DNA of 64,000 nt from Gammaproteobacteria bacterium (GTDB lineage Bacteria > Pseudomonadota > Gammaproteobacteria > Pseudomonadales > UBA5518): assembly GCA_016705365.1 (NCBI GenBank), contig JADIYI010000008.1, positions 1 through 64,000 on the forward strand, read 5' to 3'. Of this stretch, positions 25,122 through 34,773 are shown piece by piece (the first letter of the stretch is position 1; every line of letters begins with the position of its first letter). The notes beneath the pieces were generated by a model. It worked only from the letters and a program-made list of their open reading frames with translations. It searched no databases and was not told where the DNA came from. The position numbers and the translations under genes were made by a program.

Positions 25122-26129
25122 ATGCGTATTCTCGTAACGGGTACCGCGGGATTCATCGGCAACGCACTGGCGCTGAGCCTGCTCGAACGCGGCGACGAGG
25201 TTGTCGGAATAGACAATCTCAACGCCTATTATGATGTGCAGCTCAAGCGTGACCGCCTCGCGCGGCTGGCCGATTATCGAGGCTTTACCGATCTGCGCCA
25301 GGATCTGGAAGACCGGGAAACCATAGCCTCCACGTTTCGCAAGTACGCGCCGCAGCGGGTGGTGAACCTGGCAGCGCAAGCCGGCGTGCGTTATTCGCTG
25401 GCCAATCCGCACGCCTATGTCGGTGCGAACATCCAGGGCTTTCTCAATGTGCTCGAGGGCTGCCGGCACAACGAAGTCGAGCACCTCGTGTTCGCATCGA
25501 GCAGTTCGGTTTATGGCGCCAACACCCGCACCCCCTACTCCGTGCATGACAACGTCGATCACCCGGTCAGTCTCTATGCCGCCACCAAGAAAGCCAATGA
25601 ATTGATGGCGCACACGTACAGTCACCTGTTCAATATACCGGCAACGGGACTACGCTTTTTCACGGTCTACGGCCCCTGGGGCCGCCCCGATATGTCGCCG
25701 ACCCTGTTCGTGCGCAAGATCATTGCCGGGGAACCACTCGACGTCTTCAACTACGGCAATCACCAGCGCGACTTCACGTATATCGACGACGTGGTCGAGG
25801 GCGTGATCCGGAGTCTGGATCATGTTGCCCGGCCGTTTGCGGACTGGAGCGGCGATCAGCCGGATCCGGCGACTTCGACAGCGCCCTACCGCCTGTACAA
25901 TATCGGCAGCAACAACCCGGTCAACCTGTTGCGCTATATCGAGATCATGGAGGAATGTCTCGGCTGCAAGGCGCACAAGAACCTGTTGCCATTGCAGCCC
26001 GGAGACGTGCTGAATACCTGCGCCGATGTGACCGCGCTGATGGCCGACGTGAACTACAAGCCGAGCACTCCGATCGAGACCGGTATTGCCGGTTTCGTGA
26101 AATGGTATCGCGATTATTATCGCGTGTAG
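25122..26129 (+). CDS. NAD-dependent epimerase, UDP-glucuronate 4-epimerase-like
   Basis: Extended short-chain dehydrogenase/reductase acting on nucleotide sugars. GTAGFIG at 7-13 binds NAD, SSSSVYG follows near 127-132, and the catalytic Tyr152/Lys156 pair is in LYAATKKANE. GLRFFTVYGPWGRPDM is typical of UDP-glucuronate 4-epimerases (CapI/LspL type). The length of 335 residues is normal. It lies three bases after the 6-dehydrogenase, so the pair probably makes a 4-epimerised uronic sugar. The substrate could also be UDP-GlcNAcA. Its stop faces galU across 63 bases without a clear terminator. Confidence 0.9.
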   Translation: MRILVTGTAGFIGNALALSLLERGDEVVGIDNLNAYYDVQLKRDRLARLADYRGFTDLRQDLEDRETIASTFRKYAPQRVVNLAAQAGVRYSLANPHAYVGANIQGFLNVLEGCRHNEVEHLVFASSSSVYGANTRTPYSVHDNVDHPVSLYAATKKANELMAHTYSHLFNIPATGLRFFTVYGPWGRPDMSPTLFVRKIIAGEPLDVFNYGNHQRDFTYIDDVVEGVIRSLDHVARPFADWSGDQPDPATSTAPYRLYNIGSNNPVNLLRYIEIMEECLGCKAHKNLLPLQPGDVLNTCADVTALMADVNYKPSTPIETGIAGFVKWYRDYYRV

Positions 26130-26192
26130 CGCTCCGGCGGACAGGACGGCCGCCTTCCGCAAACCGCTGCGGCGCGCGCGCTGCGCGAGCGT

Positions 26193-27026
26193 CTAGAGTT
26201 TCCCGTTCTTGTACAGGTTCTCGTAAAAATAATTGGTGGCGCTGACAAAACCGTCGATGCTGCCGCAATCGAAGCGTTTTCCCTTGAATTTGTAGGCCAT
26301 CACGCAACCGTCACGGGCCTGCTTCAGCAGCGCGTCCGTGATCTGTATCTCATTGTTCTTGCCCGGCTTGGTGGTGCGCAGTATGTCGAAAATGTCCGGT
26401 GTCAGGATATAGCGCCCGATGATCGCGAGGTTGCTCGGCGCCTCCCCGCGAAGCGGCTTCTCGACCATGTCCGTGACCCGATACAGATCGTCGCGGATCG
26501 GGTCGCCGGCAATCACCCCGAACTTGTGGATCTGATCTTCCGGCACTTCCTCGATGGCCACGATGCTGCAGCGGAACTGCTTGAACAGCTTGACCATCTG
26601 GCCCATCACACCGTCCGGCTCGGCAAGACACAGGTCATCGGCGAGGATCACGCCGAACGGCCGATCGCCGATCAAAGTTTCGCCGGTGAGAATCGCATGC
26701 CCCAGGCCGCGCATCTCGCGTTGCCGGGTGGTCGAAAAGGTGGCTTCCTCGATGATTTTCCGGATTCCGCTCAGCAGATCTTCCTTGTCGGTTCCCGATA
26801 TCTGGTGCTCGAGTTCGTAGCTGGTATCAAAGTGGTCGCTGATGGTCCGCTTGCCGCGTCCGGTAACGAAGGCGATTTCATGCAGCCCGGCAGCCAGCGC
26901 TTCTTCCACGCCATATTGCACCAGGGGCTTGTTGACGATGGGCAGCATTTCCTTGGGCATCGACTTGGTTGCCGGCAGAAAACGTGTGCCATAACCGGCA
27001 ACCGGGAAGAGACATTTGTTGATCAT
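26193..27026 (-). CDS. galU: UTP–glucose-1-phosphate uridylyltransferase
   Basis: Makes UDP-glucose from glucose-1-phosphate and UTP in the cytoplasm. FPVAGYGTRFLPATKSMPKEML is broken in the usual places for the nucleotide-binding loop, with KPLVQYGVEEA following. ILADDLC and VEKPLRGEAPSNLAIIGRY are family landmarks. The length of 277 residues is typical. It follows ugd with 65 bases between them on the same strand, so the two probably form an operon giving UDP-Glc and then UDP-GlcA. Confidence in function is high. Confidence 0.96.
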   Translation of the reverse strand: MINKCLFPVAGYGTRFLPATKSMPKEMLPIVNKPLVQYGVEEALAAGLHEIAFVTGRGKRTISDHFDTSYELEHQISGTDKEDLLSGIRKIIEEATFSTTRQREMRGLGHAILTGETLIGDRPFGVILADDLCLAEPDGVMGQMVKLFKQFRCSIVAIEEVPEDQIHKFGVIAGDPIRDDLYRVTDMVEKPLRGEAPSNLAIIGRYILTPDIFDILRTTKPGKNNEIQITDALLKQARDGCVMAYKFKGKRFDCGSIDGFVSATNYFYENLYKNGKL

Positions 27027-27091
27027 CGCGATACTGCTCCGGAAAACTATCGGCCCGCGCGTCGGGCTTCAATCTCTTGTGCTGCCAGGCT

Positions 27092-28447
27092 TCAAGCGGC
27101 GTCCGACCGTGCGTTGCCGCGCCCGATACCGTAGTACCTGATGCCGTAGTCGCCCATCAATGCCGGATCGTACTGGTTGCGGCCATCGAAAATCACGGGA
27201 GATTTCAACAGCTCGACAATCGCCGCGAAATCCGGCTGCCTGAAGCGCTTCCACTCGGTGACGAGAACCATCGCGTCGGCTGCTTTCAACGCGTCGTACT
27301 GGTAACCGAGCAACTCGACACGCCCATCCTTCAGCCAATCCGGATCCAGGATGGAACGCGCAGGCTCGAGCGCCACCGGGTCGTACGCGGCCACGGTGGC
27401 CCCCGCCTCGACGAGTTGCCGAATCAGAACCAGGGATGCCGCCTCGCGCATATCATCGGTGTTCGGCTTGAACGACAGGCCCCACAGCCCGAAACGGCGC
27501 CCTTCCAGCCGACCGTCGAAATGGGCGGAGATCTTTTCGAACAGGACGCGCTTCTGGGCTTCGTTGCGTTTCTCCACCGCGTCCAGCAGCGGGGTTTCGT
27601 AGTCACTGATCTTGCCCGTGTGAATCAATGCCTTGACGTCCTTCGGGAAGCAGGACCCGCCATAACCGCAGCCGGCATATATGAACGAATAACCGATTCG
27701 CTGATCGGAACCGATCCCCTTGCGCACATTTTCCACGTCCACGCCCAGGCGGTCGCAGAGATTCGCTATTTCATTGATGAACGAAATCCTCGTCGCCAGC
27801 ATCGCGTTGGCCGCGTACTTGGTCATCTCGGCATCGCGAACCCCCATGACGAACAGGCGGTCATGGTTCATCATGAACGGCTCGTAGAGCTTGGTCATCA
27901 GGCGCTCGGCTTTCTCCGATTCGACCCCGATGATGATGCGATCCGGGCGGCGAAAATCCGCCAGCGCGGCGCCCTCCTTGAGAAATTCGGGATTGCTGAC
28001 GACATCGAAGGGAATGTCCACGCCCCGGGCGGCGAGCTGCGCGGCAATCGCGGCACGCACCTTGTCGCCGGTTCCGACCGGCACCGTCGATTTGTCGATG
28101 ATCACGGCATATTTCTGCAGGTGACGACCGATTTCATTGGCCACCGCGAGCACATGACTGAGATCGGCGGAGCCGTCTTCACCCGGCGGGGTTCCCACGG
28201 CGATGAAGATGAACTCGGTCTTGTCGATGCTCGCGGGCAGATCATTGGTAAACGAGAGCTGGCCGCCCTGCATACCCTGCGCAACGAGCGCCGCGAGGCC
28301 GGGCTCGAAAATCGGTATGTCGCCGGCATGCAGCCGCGCGAGCTTGCGCTCGTCGTTATCGACGCAAATGACATTGTTGCCCATTTCCGCGAAACAGGCC
28401 CCCGTTACAAGACCAACGTAGCCCGTTCCGATCACTGATATCCGCAA
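27092..28447 (-). CDS. ugd: UDP-glucose 6-dehydrogenase
   Basis: Oxidises UDP-glucose to UDP-glucuronate with two NAD+. GTGYVG lies at 7-12, STVPVGTGDK near 120-129, and the catalytic Cys266 is in GCGYGGSCFPKD. GLSFKPNTDDMREA marks the C-terminal domain. The length of 451 residues is normal. It is transcribed with galU. A TATAAT -10 element lies 30-odd bases upstream of its ATG in the gap shared with fabA. It should supply UDP-GlcA for the nearby epimerase and glycosyltransferases. Confidence 0.96.
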   Translation of the reverse strand: MRISVIGTGYVGLVTGACFAEMGNNVICVDNDERKLARLHAGDIPIFEPGLAALVAQGMQGGQLSFTNDLPASIDKTEFIFIAVGTPPGEDGSADLSHVLAVANEIGRHLQKYAVIIDKSTVPVGTGDKVRAAIAAQLAARGVDIPFDVVSNPEFLKEGAALADFRRPDRIIIGVESEKAERLMTKLYEPFMMNHDRLFVMGVRDAEMTKYAANAMLATRISFINEIANLCDRLGVDVENVRKGIGSDQRIGYSFIYAGCGYGGSCFPKDVKALIHTGKISDYETPLLDAVEKRNEAQKRVLFEKISAHFDGRLEGRRFGLWGLSFKPNTDDMREAASLVLIRQLVEAGATVAAYDPVALEPARSILDPDWLKDGRVELLGYQYDALKAADAMVLVTEWKRFRQPDFAAIVELLKSPVIFDGRNQYDPALMGDYGIRYYGIGRGNARSDAA

Positions 28448-28478
28448 GAGTATTTACCTGTACGCGCAGAAGATCATG

Positions 28479-28484
28479 ATTATA
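28479..28484 (-). promoter_or_regulatory. -10 element for ugd–galU
   Basis: On the minus strand a perfect TATAAT sits about 32 bases before the ugd start. No good -35 lies at 16-18 bases, so either an activator is needed or the match is chance. The fabA promoter must lie in the same 160-base gap. Confidence 0.4.
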
Positions 28485-28608
28485 GTAGAATGATCGGCAC
28501 TATCTGGACTGCATCGGACATTATTCGTATCAGTTCGTCTGACGACGGGTCGATACCCTGCTCATGGCACGCCGTTGGCTGCCCGACACCACAAGGAAGG
28601 CACCGCTT

Positions 28609-29157
28609 TTGACAGACATTCCCGCGTCGAGCCCGGTCACTACCCGCCATTCATTCACCAAGGAAGACCTGATCGAGTGCGGTCATGGCCGCTTGTTTGG
28701 CCCGGGCAATGCGCAACTGCCGGTCGAGCAAATGCTGATGGTCGACCGGATCACCCATATTTCGACGGACGGGGGTGCCTTCGATCGCGGCCTGATCCTT
28801 GCCGAACTGGACATCAAACCGGATCTCTGGTTTTTTGGCTGCCATTTCATCGATGACCCGGTCATGCCGGGCTGCCTCGGGCTGGATGCCATGTGGCAAC
28901 TCGTGGGATTTTTTCTCGGGTGGAAAGGAAACCCGGGGCGTGGACGGGCACTCGGGGCCGGCGAAATCAAGTTCACGGGGCAGGTTTTGCCCGAATCCTC
29001 GACCGTTGTTTACCGGCTCGATCTGAAGCGCGTCATCGAGCGCAAACTCGTGATGGGCATCGCCGACGGAAGCCTGTCCGTCGATGGGCGCGAGATTTAC
29101 TCGGCCAAGGACCTGCGGGTCGGCTTGTTCAGCAAGCAGCCGGATCAACTGGGTTAG
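28609..29157 (+). CDS. fabA: 3-hydroxydecanoyl-ACP dehydratase/isomerase FabA
   Basis: Introduces the cis double bond in anaerobic unsaturated fatty-acid synthesis. FTKEDLIECGHGRLFGPGNAQLP is the N-terminal signature (split here by its conserved positions). The active-site His79 lies in FGCHFIDDPVMPG and Asp93 in CLGLDAMWQL, with the same 14-residue spacing as in E. coli FabA. The TTG at 28609 is preferred because AGGAAGG lies about nine bases upstream and it gives 182 residues, close to the family. The ATG at 28564 (197 residues) has no ribosome-binding site. It is followed 109 bases later by fabB. Confidence 0.93.
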   Translation: MTDIPASSPVTTRHSFTKEDLIECGHGRLFGPGNAQLPVEQMLMVDRITHISTDGGAFDRGLILAELDIKPDLWFFGCHFIDDPVMPGCLGLDAMWQLVGFFLGWKGNPGRGRALGAGEIKFTGQVLPESSTVVYRLDLKRVIERKLVMGIADGSLSVDGREIYSAKDLRVGLFSKQPDQLG

Positions 29158-29266
29158 GCCCGGATATGGCCTGGCTGAAACAGTTGTTGCAGAATGTTCC
29201 GGGATACGCACAGCGCAACGGGTGCTGCGTCGTCGAATCAGTAACCGCCATTGAGCTGGAGATCGC

Positions 29267-30484
29267 ATGCGACGGGTAGTAGTGACGGGTATCGGCATCG
29301 TATCGAGCCTGGGACTGTCCCAGGAGGCGGTCAAACAGGCATTGCTGGATGGCCGCAGCGGCATCAGTGAAAGCAGCGAGTACCGGGAGCGCGGCCTGCG
29401 CAGCCATGTCCGCGGCCGCCCGGACATCGACTTCAAGGAGCATATCGACCGCAAGCATCTGCGTTTCATGGGCGATGCGGCTGCCTATGCCTATATCTCG
29501 CTGCAACAGGCCATCGCGGATGCCAGGCTCGAGGAGAACGACATCAGCAATGAGCGTACCGGCGTTATCGCCGGCTCCGGCGGCGCATCATCGTCCAACC
29601 AGGTCGAGGCCGCGGATATTCTGCGCGAGAAAGGCATCAAACGCATTGGGCCGTATCGCGTTACCCAGACGATGGGCAGTACCGTCTCCGCCTGCCTGGC
29701 AACGCCGTTCAAGATCAAGGGCGTCAATTATTCGATCTCTTCGGCCTGCTCCACCAGCGCGCATTGTATTGGCAATGCCATGGAGCAGATCCAGCTCGGC
29801 CGCCAGGATATCGTGTTCGCCGGTGGCGCCGAGGAAGAGCACTGGTCGATGACCTGCCTGTTCGATGCGATGGGTGCGCTGTCGACCCGGTACAACGATG
29901 CGCCAACCCGGGCCTCACGTGCATACGATGCCAACCGGGACGGTTTCGTGATCGCCGGTGGCGGTGGCATGCTGGTCCTCGAGGAACTCGAGCACGCCCG
30001 CCGCCGGGGGGCGCCAATCCACGCGGAACTGGTCGGTTACGGGGCCACTTCGGATGGGTACGACATGGTCTCGCCCTCGGGCGAGGGTGCCGTGCGTTGC
30101 ATGCGCCAGGCGATGTCCACGGTGAACGGAACGATAGACTACATCAATGCCCATGGCACCAGCACTCCGGCCGGCGATATCCAGGAGTTGCGCGCCATGA
30201 AAACGGTGTTCGGAAGCGATATGCCCAGGGTCAGTTCCACCAAATCCCTCAGCGGGCATTCACTCGGGGCTGCCGGGGTCCAGGAAGCGATCTACGCGCT
30301 GCTGATGATGCGCGATGACTTCATATGCGCATCGGCCAATATCGAGAGCCTGGACCCGGAGGCCGACGGAATGCCCATCGTTCGCGAGCGGGTCGACGGC
30401 GCCGGGCTGGTCCGCGTCATGTCCAACAGCTTCGGCTTCGGCGGCACCAATGCGTCGCTGGTGTTCCAGCGTTTCACTGCCTGA
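29267..30484 (+). CDS. fabB: Beta-ketoacyl-ACP synthase I FabB
   Basis: Elongating condensing enzyme needed for unsaturated fatty acids. The Cys-His-His triad is present: Cys161 in SSACSTSAHC, His296 in NAHGTSTPAGD and His331 in SGHSLGAAG. The C-terminus has SFGFGGTNASLVF. The length of 405 residues equals the family norm. GGAG lies seven bases before the ATG. It forms the classical gammaproteobacterial fabA–fabB pair. No FabR/FadR site could be recognised by eye in either gap. Confidence 0.97.
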   Translation: MRRVVVTGIGIVSSLGLSQEAVKQALLDGRSGISESSEYRERGLRSHVRGRPDIDFKEHIDRKHLRFMGDAAAYAYISLQQAIADARLEENDISNERTGVIAGSGGASSSNQVEAADILREKGIKRIGPYRVTQTMGSTVSACLATPFKIKGVNYSISSACSTSAHCIGNAMEQIQLGRQDIVFAGGAEEEHWSMTCLFDAMGALSTRYNDAPTRASRAYDANRDGFVIAGGGGMLVLEELEHARRRGAPIHAELVGYGATSDGYDMVSPSGEGAVRCMRQAMSTVNGTIDYINAHGTSTPAGDIQELRAMKTVFGSDMPRVSSTKSLSGHSLGAAGVQEAIYALLMMRDDFICASANIESLDPEADGMPIVRERVDGAGLVRVMSNSFGFGGTNASLVFQRFTA

Positions 30485-30583
30485 GGCGCACGTCGCCGGC
30501 AAAACCGCGCAATTGATGCTTTAATCAGGCTCTGGCGTCTGATGGCAAACATCGGACAGAAATAATCGTTCCGGAGCCCCGAG

Positions 30584-32005
30584 ATGTTGATACCGGTTTT
30601 GCTTTCAGGTGGCGTAGGCTCACGGCTGTGGCCGGTATCGCGCCGCCTCTTTCCCAAGCAGTTTCTCAAGCTCGTGGATAATCAGCGCTCGCTGCTCGAA
30701 CAAACACTTGCGCGGACCGCAGGCCTTCCCGATCTTGGCCCCAGCATCACGATCTGCAACGAGGAGCACCGCTTCATCGTCGCGGAGCAACTGCGCCACA
30801 TGGAACAGCGCAAGGCCTCGATCATTCTCGAGCCGCAAGGCAGGAATACCGCTCCGGCCATCGCGCTCGCGGCACTCGATGGCCTGGTCCAGACCAAGGA
30901 CGCGATGCTGCTCGTGCTACCGGCCGACCACGTGATTCGCGATGTGAAGGCTTTCCAGACCGCGGTCCAGGCGGGGATCAGGCTCGCTGCCGAGCGCCAC
31001 CTGGTCACGTTCGGCGTGACGCCCACGCGCCCCGAAACCGGCTACGGTTATATACAGCGGGGGAATCCGGTCGGCGATTCGGGCGGATTTGCGGTGCGTC
31101 ATTTCGCCGAGAAACCCGATCCGAAAACCGCCCGCGACTATGTCGACAGCGGTGAATACTTCTGGAACAGCGGCATTTTCCTGTTTCGCGCCGACGCCTA
31201 CCTGGAAGAACTGGAAGCCCACGCCCCGGCCATTCTCGAGGCATGCCGGGATGCCTACGAAAAAGCCAGCGACGACCTGGACTTCATCAGGGTGGACAGT
31301 GAAGCCTTCGGTCGCTGCCCCTCGGATTCGGTGGATTATGCGGTGATGGAACACACTGCGCGCGCCGCCATGATTCCGCTCGACAGTGACTGGAACGATA
31401 TCGGTTCGTGGTCGGCCTTGCGCGACGTCGGCGAGCAGGATGATGCCGGCAACGTTGCCCAGGGCGACGTGATCACGCACGATGTCAGGAACAGCTACCT
31501 GCGCGCGGAATCGCGCCTGCTGACCGCCGTGGGCGTGGAAAACCTGGTGATCGTCGAAACCGCGGATGCCGTGCTGGTGGCGGACGCGGACCAGGTACAG
31601 GATGTCAAACGGCTGGTCGAACGCCTGAGCGCGGATCACCGACCGGAAGTGAGCCTGCACAAGACGGTGTATCGACCCTGGGGGTCTTACGAGACGCTGG
31701 TCAGCGCGGAGCGGTTCCAGGTCAAGCGGATCGTGGTCAACCCGGGGCAGCAACTCTCGCTGCAGATGCACCACCATCGCGCCGAGCACTGGATAGTCGT
31801 CAAGGGTACCGCCCGCGTCACCTGCGGCGAGCGGGAATTCACGCTCGGCGAAGACCAGTCAACCTATATTCCGCTCGGCAACCAGCATCGGCTCGCGAAC
31901 CCGGGCGTAATCCCGCTGGAACTGATCGAGGTGCAATCGGGCAGCTACCTCGGCGAAGACGACATCGTGCGCTTCGAAGACAAGTACGGCAGGGCAAAAT
32001 CCTGA
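30584..32005 (+). CDS. manC: Mannose-1-phosphate guanylyltransferase / mannose-6-phosphate isomerase
   Basis: Bifunctional enzyme making GDP-mannose. The N-terminal pyrophosphorylase has LSGGVGSRLWPVSR (about 7-20) and FPKQFLKL. HFAEKPD and NSGIFLFRADAY follow in the middle. The C-terminal type II phosphomannose isomerase cupin carries QLSLQMHHHRAEHW at about 390-403. The length of 473 residues is normal for ManC/AlgA/CpsB. It is a single gene between fabB and a convergent metallo-hydrolase. With manB at 38306-39664 it completes the route from fructose-6-phosphate to GDP-mannose. Confidence 0.95.
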   Translation: MLIPVLLSGGVGSRLWPVSRRLFPKQFLKLVDNQRSLLEQTLARTAGLPDLGPSITICNEEHRFIVAEQLRHMEQRKASIILEPQGRNTAPAIALAALDGLVQTKDAMLLVLPADHVIRDVKAFQTAVQAGIRLAAERHLVTFGVTPTRPETGYGYIQRGNPVGDSGGFAVRHFAEKPDPKTARDYVDSGEYFWNSGIFLFRADAYLEELEAHAPAILEACRDAYEKASDDLDFIRVDSEAFGRCPSDSVDYAVMEHTARAAMIPLDSDWNDIGSWSALRDVGEQDDAGNVAQGDVITHDVRNSYLRAESRLLTAVGVENLVIVETADAVLVADADQVQDVKRLVERLSADHRPEVSLHKTVYRPWGSYETLVSAERFQVKRIVVNPGQQLSLQMHHHRAEHWIVVKGTARVTCGEREFTLGEDQSTYIPLGNQHRLANPGVIPLELIEVQSGSYLGEDDIVRFEDKYGRAKS

Positions 32006-32034
32006 GCGGGTGTCACCCCCGTGTGAACAGATGC

Positions 32035-33519
32035 TCAAGCGGAGGGAATTAACAGCTTGCTGCCCGGCAGGCTGAGCGCAAGCTGCCGGCCCAGAGCTTC
32101 CTTGGCCTCGTTATCACCGTGCACGATCCGGATCGTGGAAGGCGGTTTGCGCATCGTGGTCGCGAAGCGCAACAGGTCTGCCTGGTCGGCGTGTGCCGAA
32201 TAACCGCTCAGGGTATGAACCGAGGCACGGATATCGAAGCGCTGCCCGTCAAGCTCCACATGACCGCCACCCGGACCGTAGCGCTGGATGAGGTGCCCCG
32301 GCGTGCCGGCCGCCTGGTAGCCAACGAACAGGATATCGGTGGCCGGATCCTCGATGAGCGCCCGCAGATAGTTGAGGATACGTCCGCCCGCGCACATCCC
32401 GCTGGCCGCGATCACGATCGCCGGGTAACGCGTCCGGCGCAGGTGCTCGACGATGCGCAGGTGATCGGCATGGCTGTTCACCGTGCGCAGTTGATCGAAG
32501 GACAGCGGATGACGCCCGGCCCTGACGCGCGCCGTGGCTTCCTGGTCCCAGAACGGCTTCAGCTTTTGATAGACGCGGGTGAACCGGGCGGCCAGCGGCG
32601 AATCCACCACGATTTCGAGCTCGTTCCACGGCAGGCCGCGCGCGGCCTCGGTGCCACGCATGCGGTGGATGATATCCTCGATCTCGTACAGCAATTCCTG
32701 GGTGCGCCCGATGCTGAAGGCCGGAATCAACACCGCACCACGATTCTGAAGTGAGCGCTCGATAACCTGCTGCAGCTTGCGGATGCGCTCGGCACGACCT
32801 TCGTGCAACTGATCGCCGTAGGTACTCTCGATCACCAGCGTGTCGCAACCGGTTGGTGCACGAGGCGCGGGCAGCAACGGCGTATGAGGGGCACCGAGAT
32901 CGCCCGAAAAGACCACGCGGCGGCGTGCCGATCGCGCAGCATTGGCAGCGTCGCCGCTCCCATCGCGGGTAGCGGAGTATTCCACCGGGGCACTGATACG
33001 GCACTCCAGGTAGGCCGAGCCGAGAATATGTCCGGCACGCTGCAAGCGGATCTCGAGCTGTGTGCCAGTTCCAGTCTCGATGCGTTGCCAGCGTCCATAG
33101 GGAAGGGGCCTGATGCGGGATTGCAACGCCTCGACGGTATCCGCGACAATTTTGCGCTCGCGCGTCGCACCCACCGCCAGCGCGTCCTCGATCACCAATG
33201 GCAGCAGGACAGCCGAAGGCTCGGAGCAAAAGATCGGGCCCCTGAAACCGGCTGCCAACAGGTAGGGTATGCGCCCGGCATGATCGATATGGACATGGGT
33301 CACGACCAGCGCGCGGATGTGTTCGATCGGAAAGTCGATCGCGAGCTGGTCGCGTCCGGCGCCGGTGCCGGAAGTTTCCGCGCCCTGAAACAGGCCGCAG
33401 TCGACAAGAATGGCAAACTGGCGGTTCGCGGACGAGGGCAGCAGGCGCAACTCGTGACAGGAGCCGGTCACGCCCCGCACCGCTCCATGGTGGATGATCT
33501 CGCAAAAATCGCCACTCAT
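32035..33519 (-). CDS. Beta-CASP metallo-beta-lactamase-fold RNase-like protein
   Basis: Metallo-beta-lactamase fold with beta-CASP insert and a C-terminal RNA-metabolising MBL motif, similar to bacterial YSH1/CPSF-like nucleases. THVHIDHAGRIPYL (His75, His77, Asp79, His80) is the dinuclear zinc site. FSGDLG supplies a later ligand, and HTLSGYSAHADQADLL near the C-terminus is the RMMBL signature. The length of 494 residues is usual. It reads in the same direction as moeA, 27 bases apart. It probably acts on RNA in the cytoplasm; its target is unknown. Confidence 0.88.
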   Translation of the reverse strand: MSGDFCEIIHHGAVRGVTGSCHELRLLPSSANRQFAILVDCGLFQGAETSGTGAGRDQLAIDFPIEHIRALVVTHVHIDHAGRIPYLLAAGFRGPIFCSEPSAVLLPLVIEDALAVGATRERKIVADTVEALQSRIRPLPYGRWQRIETGTGTQLEIRLQRAGHILGSAYLECRISAPVEYSATRDGSGDAANAARSARRRVVFSGDLGAPHTPLLPAPRAPTGCDTLVIESTYGDQLHEGRAERIRKLQQVIERSLQNRGAVLIPAFSIGRTQELLYEIEDIIHRMRGTEAARGLPWNELEIVVDSPLAARFTRVYQKLKPFWDQEATARVRAGRHPLSFDQLRTVNSHADHLRIVEHLRRTRYPAIVIAASGMCAGGRILNYLRALIEDPATDILFVGYQAAGTPGHLIQRYGPGGGHVELDGQRFDIRASVHTLSGYSAHADQADLLRFATTMRKPPSTIRIVHGDNEAKEALGRQLALSLPGSKLLIPSA

Positions 33520-33546
33520 ACCGGCCTCCCCGGGGCAACGTGACGC

Positions 33547-34773
33547 TCAGGACAACTGTACCACCCGCACCAGGTCGCCCGCCCGCACACTATTCCCCGG
33601 CGCGATTACCACCAGGGCGTTGGCCCATGCTACTGAAGACAACACTCCCGAACTCTGATTCGGGTAAAGCCTGACGCGCAACCCATCGCCGTCATTCTCG
33701 AGACGGGCGCGAAGATACTCCTGGCGACTGCCGGGCGCCGGCCAGTCGAAATCCGCGCTTGCCCGGAGTTCCAGCGGGCGCACCTCGCCGAGAATCCCCT
33801 GCATGCGCAGCAGGCAAGGCCGTGCGAGGATCTGCCAGGTCACAAACACCGAGGACGGATTGCCGGGCAAACCAAAGAAGACCTTGCCCTGCACACGGCC
33901 GTATGCAAGTGGCTTTCCGGGCTTGATGGCGAGTTTCCACAGCCTGAGGCTGCCGAGTTCTTCCACCGCATTCTTGACATGATCTTCCTCGCCAACGGAC
34001 ACGCCGCCGGTGCTGATCACCACGTCGGCCAGCTCCGCCGCCTGGCGCAGGCTGTCACGGGTGCCCGATGCGTTGTCCGGCACGAGTCCGGCATCGATCA
34101 CTTCGATACCCAGGGTTTCGAGCAACCCCGCCAGGAGATGGCGGTTGGAGTTGTAGATCTGTCCAGGCGCGATCGGTTGACCCGGCTCGACGAGTTCGTC
34201 TCCGGTTGACAGGATCGCCACCCGCAGGCGCCGCAGCACCTGCAACTGCGCGATGCCTACCGCCGCCAGCAGCCCGGTGTGCGCCGGTCCCAGCCGGGTG
34301 CCCGCCTCGACCACCACGTTACCCGAGGCGATGTCCTGGGCGCGCCGGCGAATATTTTGTCCGCTGACGGGCGCTGCATCGATGCGTACCCGCTCCCCGA
34401 GGGCGCGGCAATTCTCCTGCATCACCACGGTATCCGCGCCGGGCGGCAACTCGGCACCGGTAAAAATACGCGCCGCCGTACCGGGCTGTAATTGGTGGCC
34501 GACGCTGCCCGCCGCAATTCGCTGGCTGAGCGGAAACTCGCGCAGTCCCGCGGCGTAGTCCGCAATCCGGATGGCATAACCATCCATCGAGCTGTTGTCG
34601 GCTGGCGGTACGTCGATCGGAGAACGGATTTCCCGCGCCAGGATTCGCCCCAGCGCCCTGTCGAGCGCCACCTGCTCGCACTCCGCAATGCCTTGCACAT
34701 CAGCCAGCAACTGCGCGAGCGCCTCATCGACCGGCAGCAACGCCGCTTTTTCAGTGTGGGTCACCATCATCAA
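33547..34773 (-). CDS. moeA: Molybdopterin molybdenumtransferase MoeA
   Basis: Inserts molybdate into adenylylated molybdopterin during molybdenum-cofactor synthesis. VPPADNSSMDGYAIR is the N-terminal signature, ISTGGVSVGEEDHVK and FGLPGNPSSVFVTW are the MPT-binding-domain motifs. The length of 408 residues is normal. Its ATG overlaps the moaB stop by four bases, so the pair is translationally coupled. Other moa/mob genes are not in the window. Confidence 0.95.
   Translation of the reverse strand: MMMVTHTEKAALLPVDEALAQLLADVQGIAECEQVALDRALGRILAREIRSPIDVPPADNSSMDGYAIRIADYAAGLREFPLSQRIAAGSVGHQLQPGTAARIFTGAELPPGADTVVMQENCRALGERVRIDAAPVSGQNIRRRAQDIASGNVVVEAGTRLGPAHTGLLAAVGIAQLQVLRRLRVAILSTGDELVEPGQPIAPGQIYNSNRHLLAGLLETLGIEVIDAGLVPDNASGTRDSLRQAAELADVVISTGGVSVGEEDHVKNAVEELGSLRLWKLAIKPGKPLAYGRVQGKVFFGLPGNPSSVFVTWQILARPCLLRMQGILGEVRPLELRASADFDWPAPGSRQEYLRARLENDGDGLRVRLYPNQSSGVLSSVAWANALVVIAPGNSVRAGDLVRVVQLS

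Noticed and set aside
23760..25625. A 621-residue antisense frame across the 6-dehydrogenase and epimerase
   Set aside because: The sense proteins carry complete catalytic motifs, while the antisense product has none and a composition typical of shadows.
26130..26192. GC palindromes between the epimerase and galU as a terminator
   Set aside because: There are alternating GC runs but no clean stem followed by a T run on either strand.
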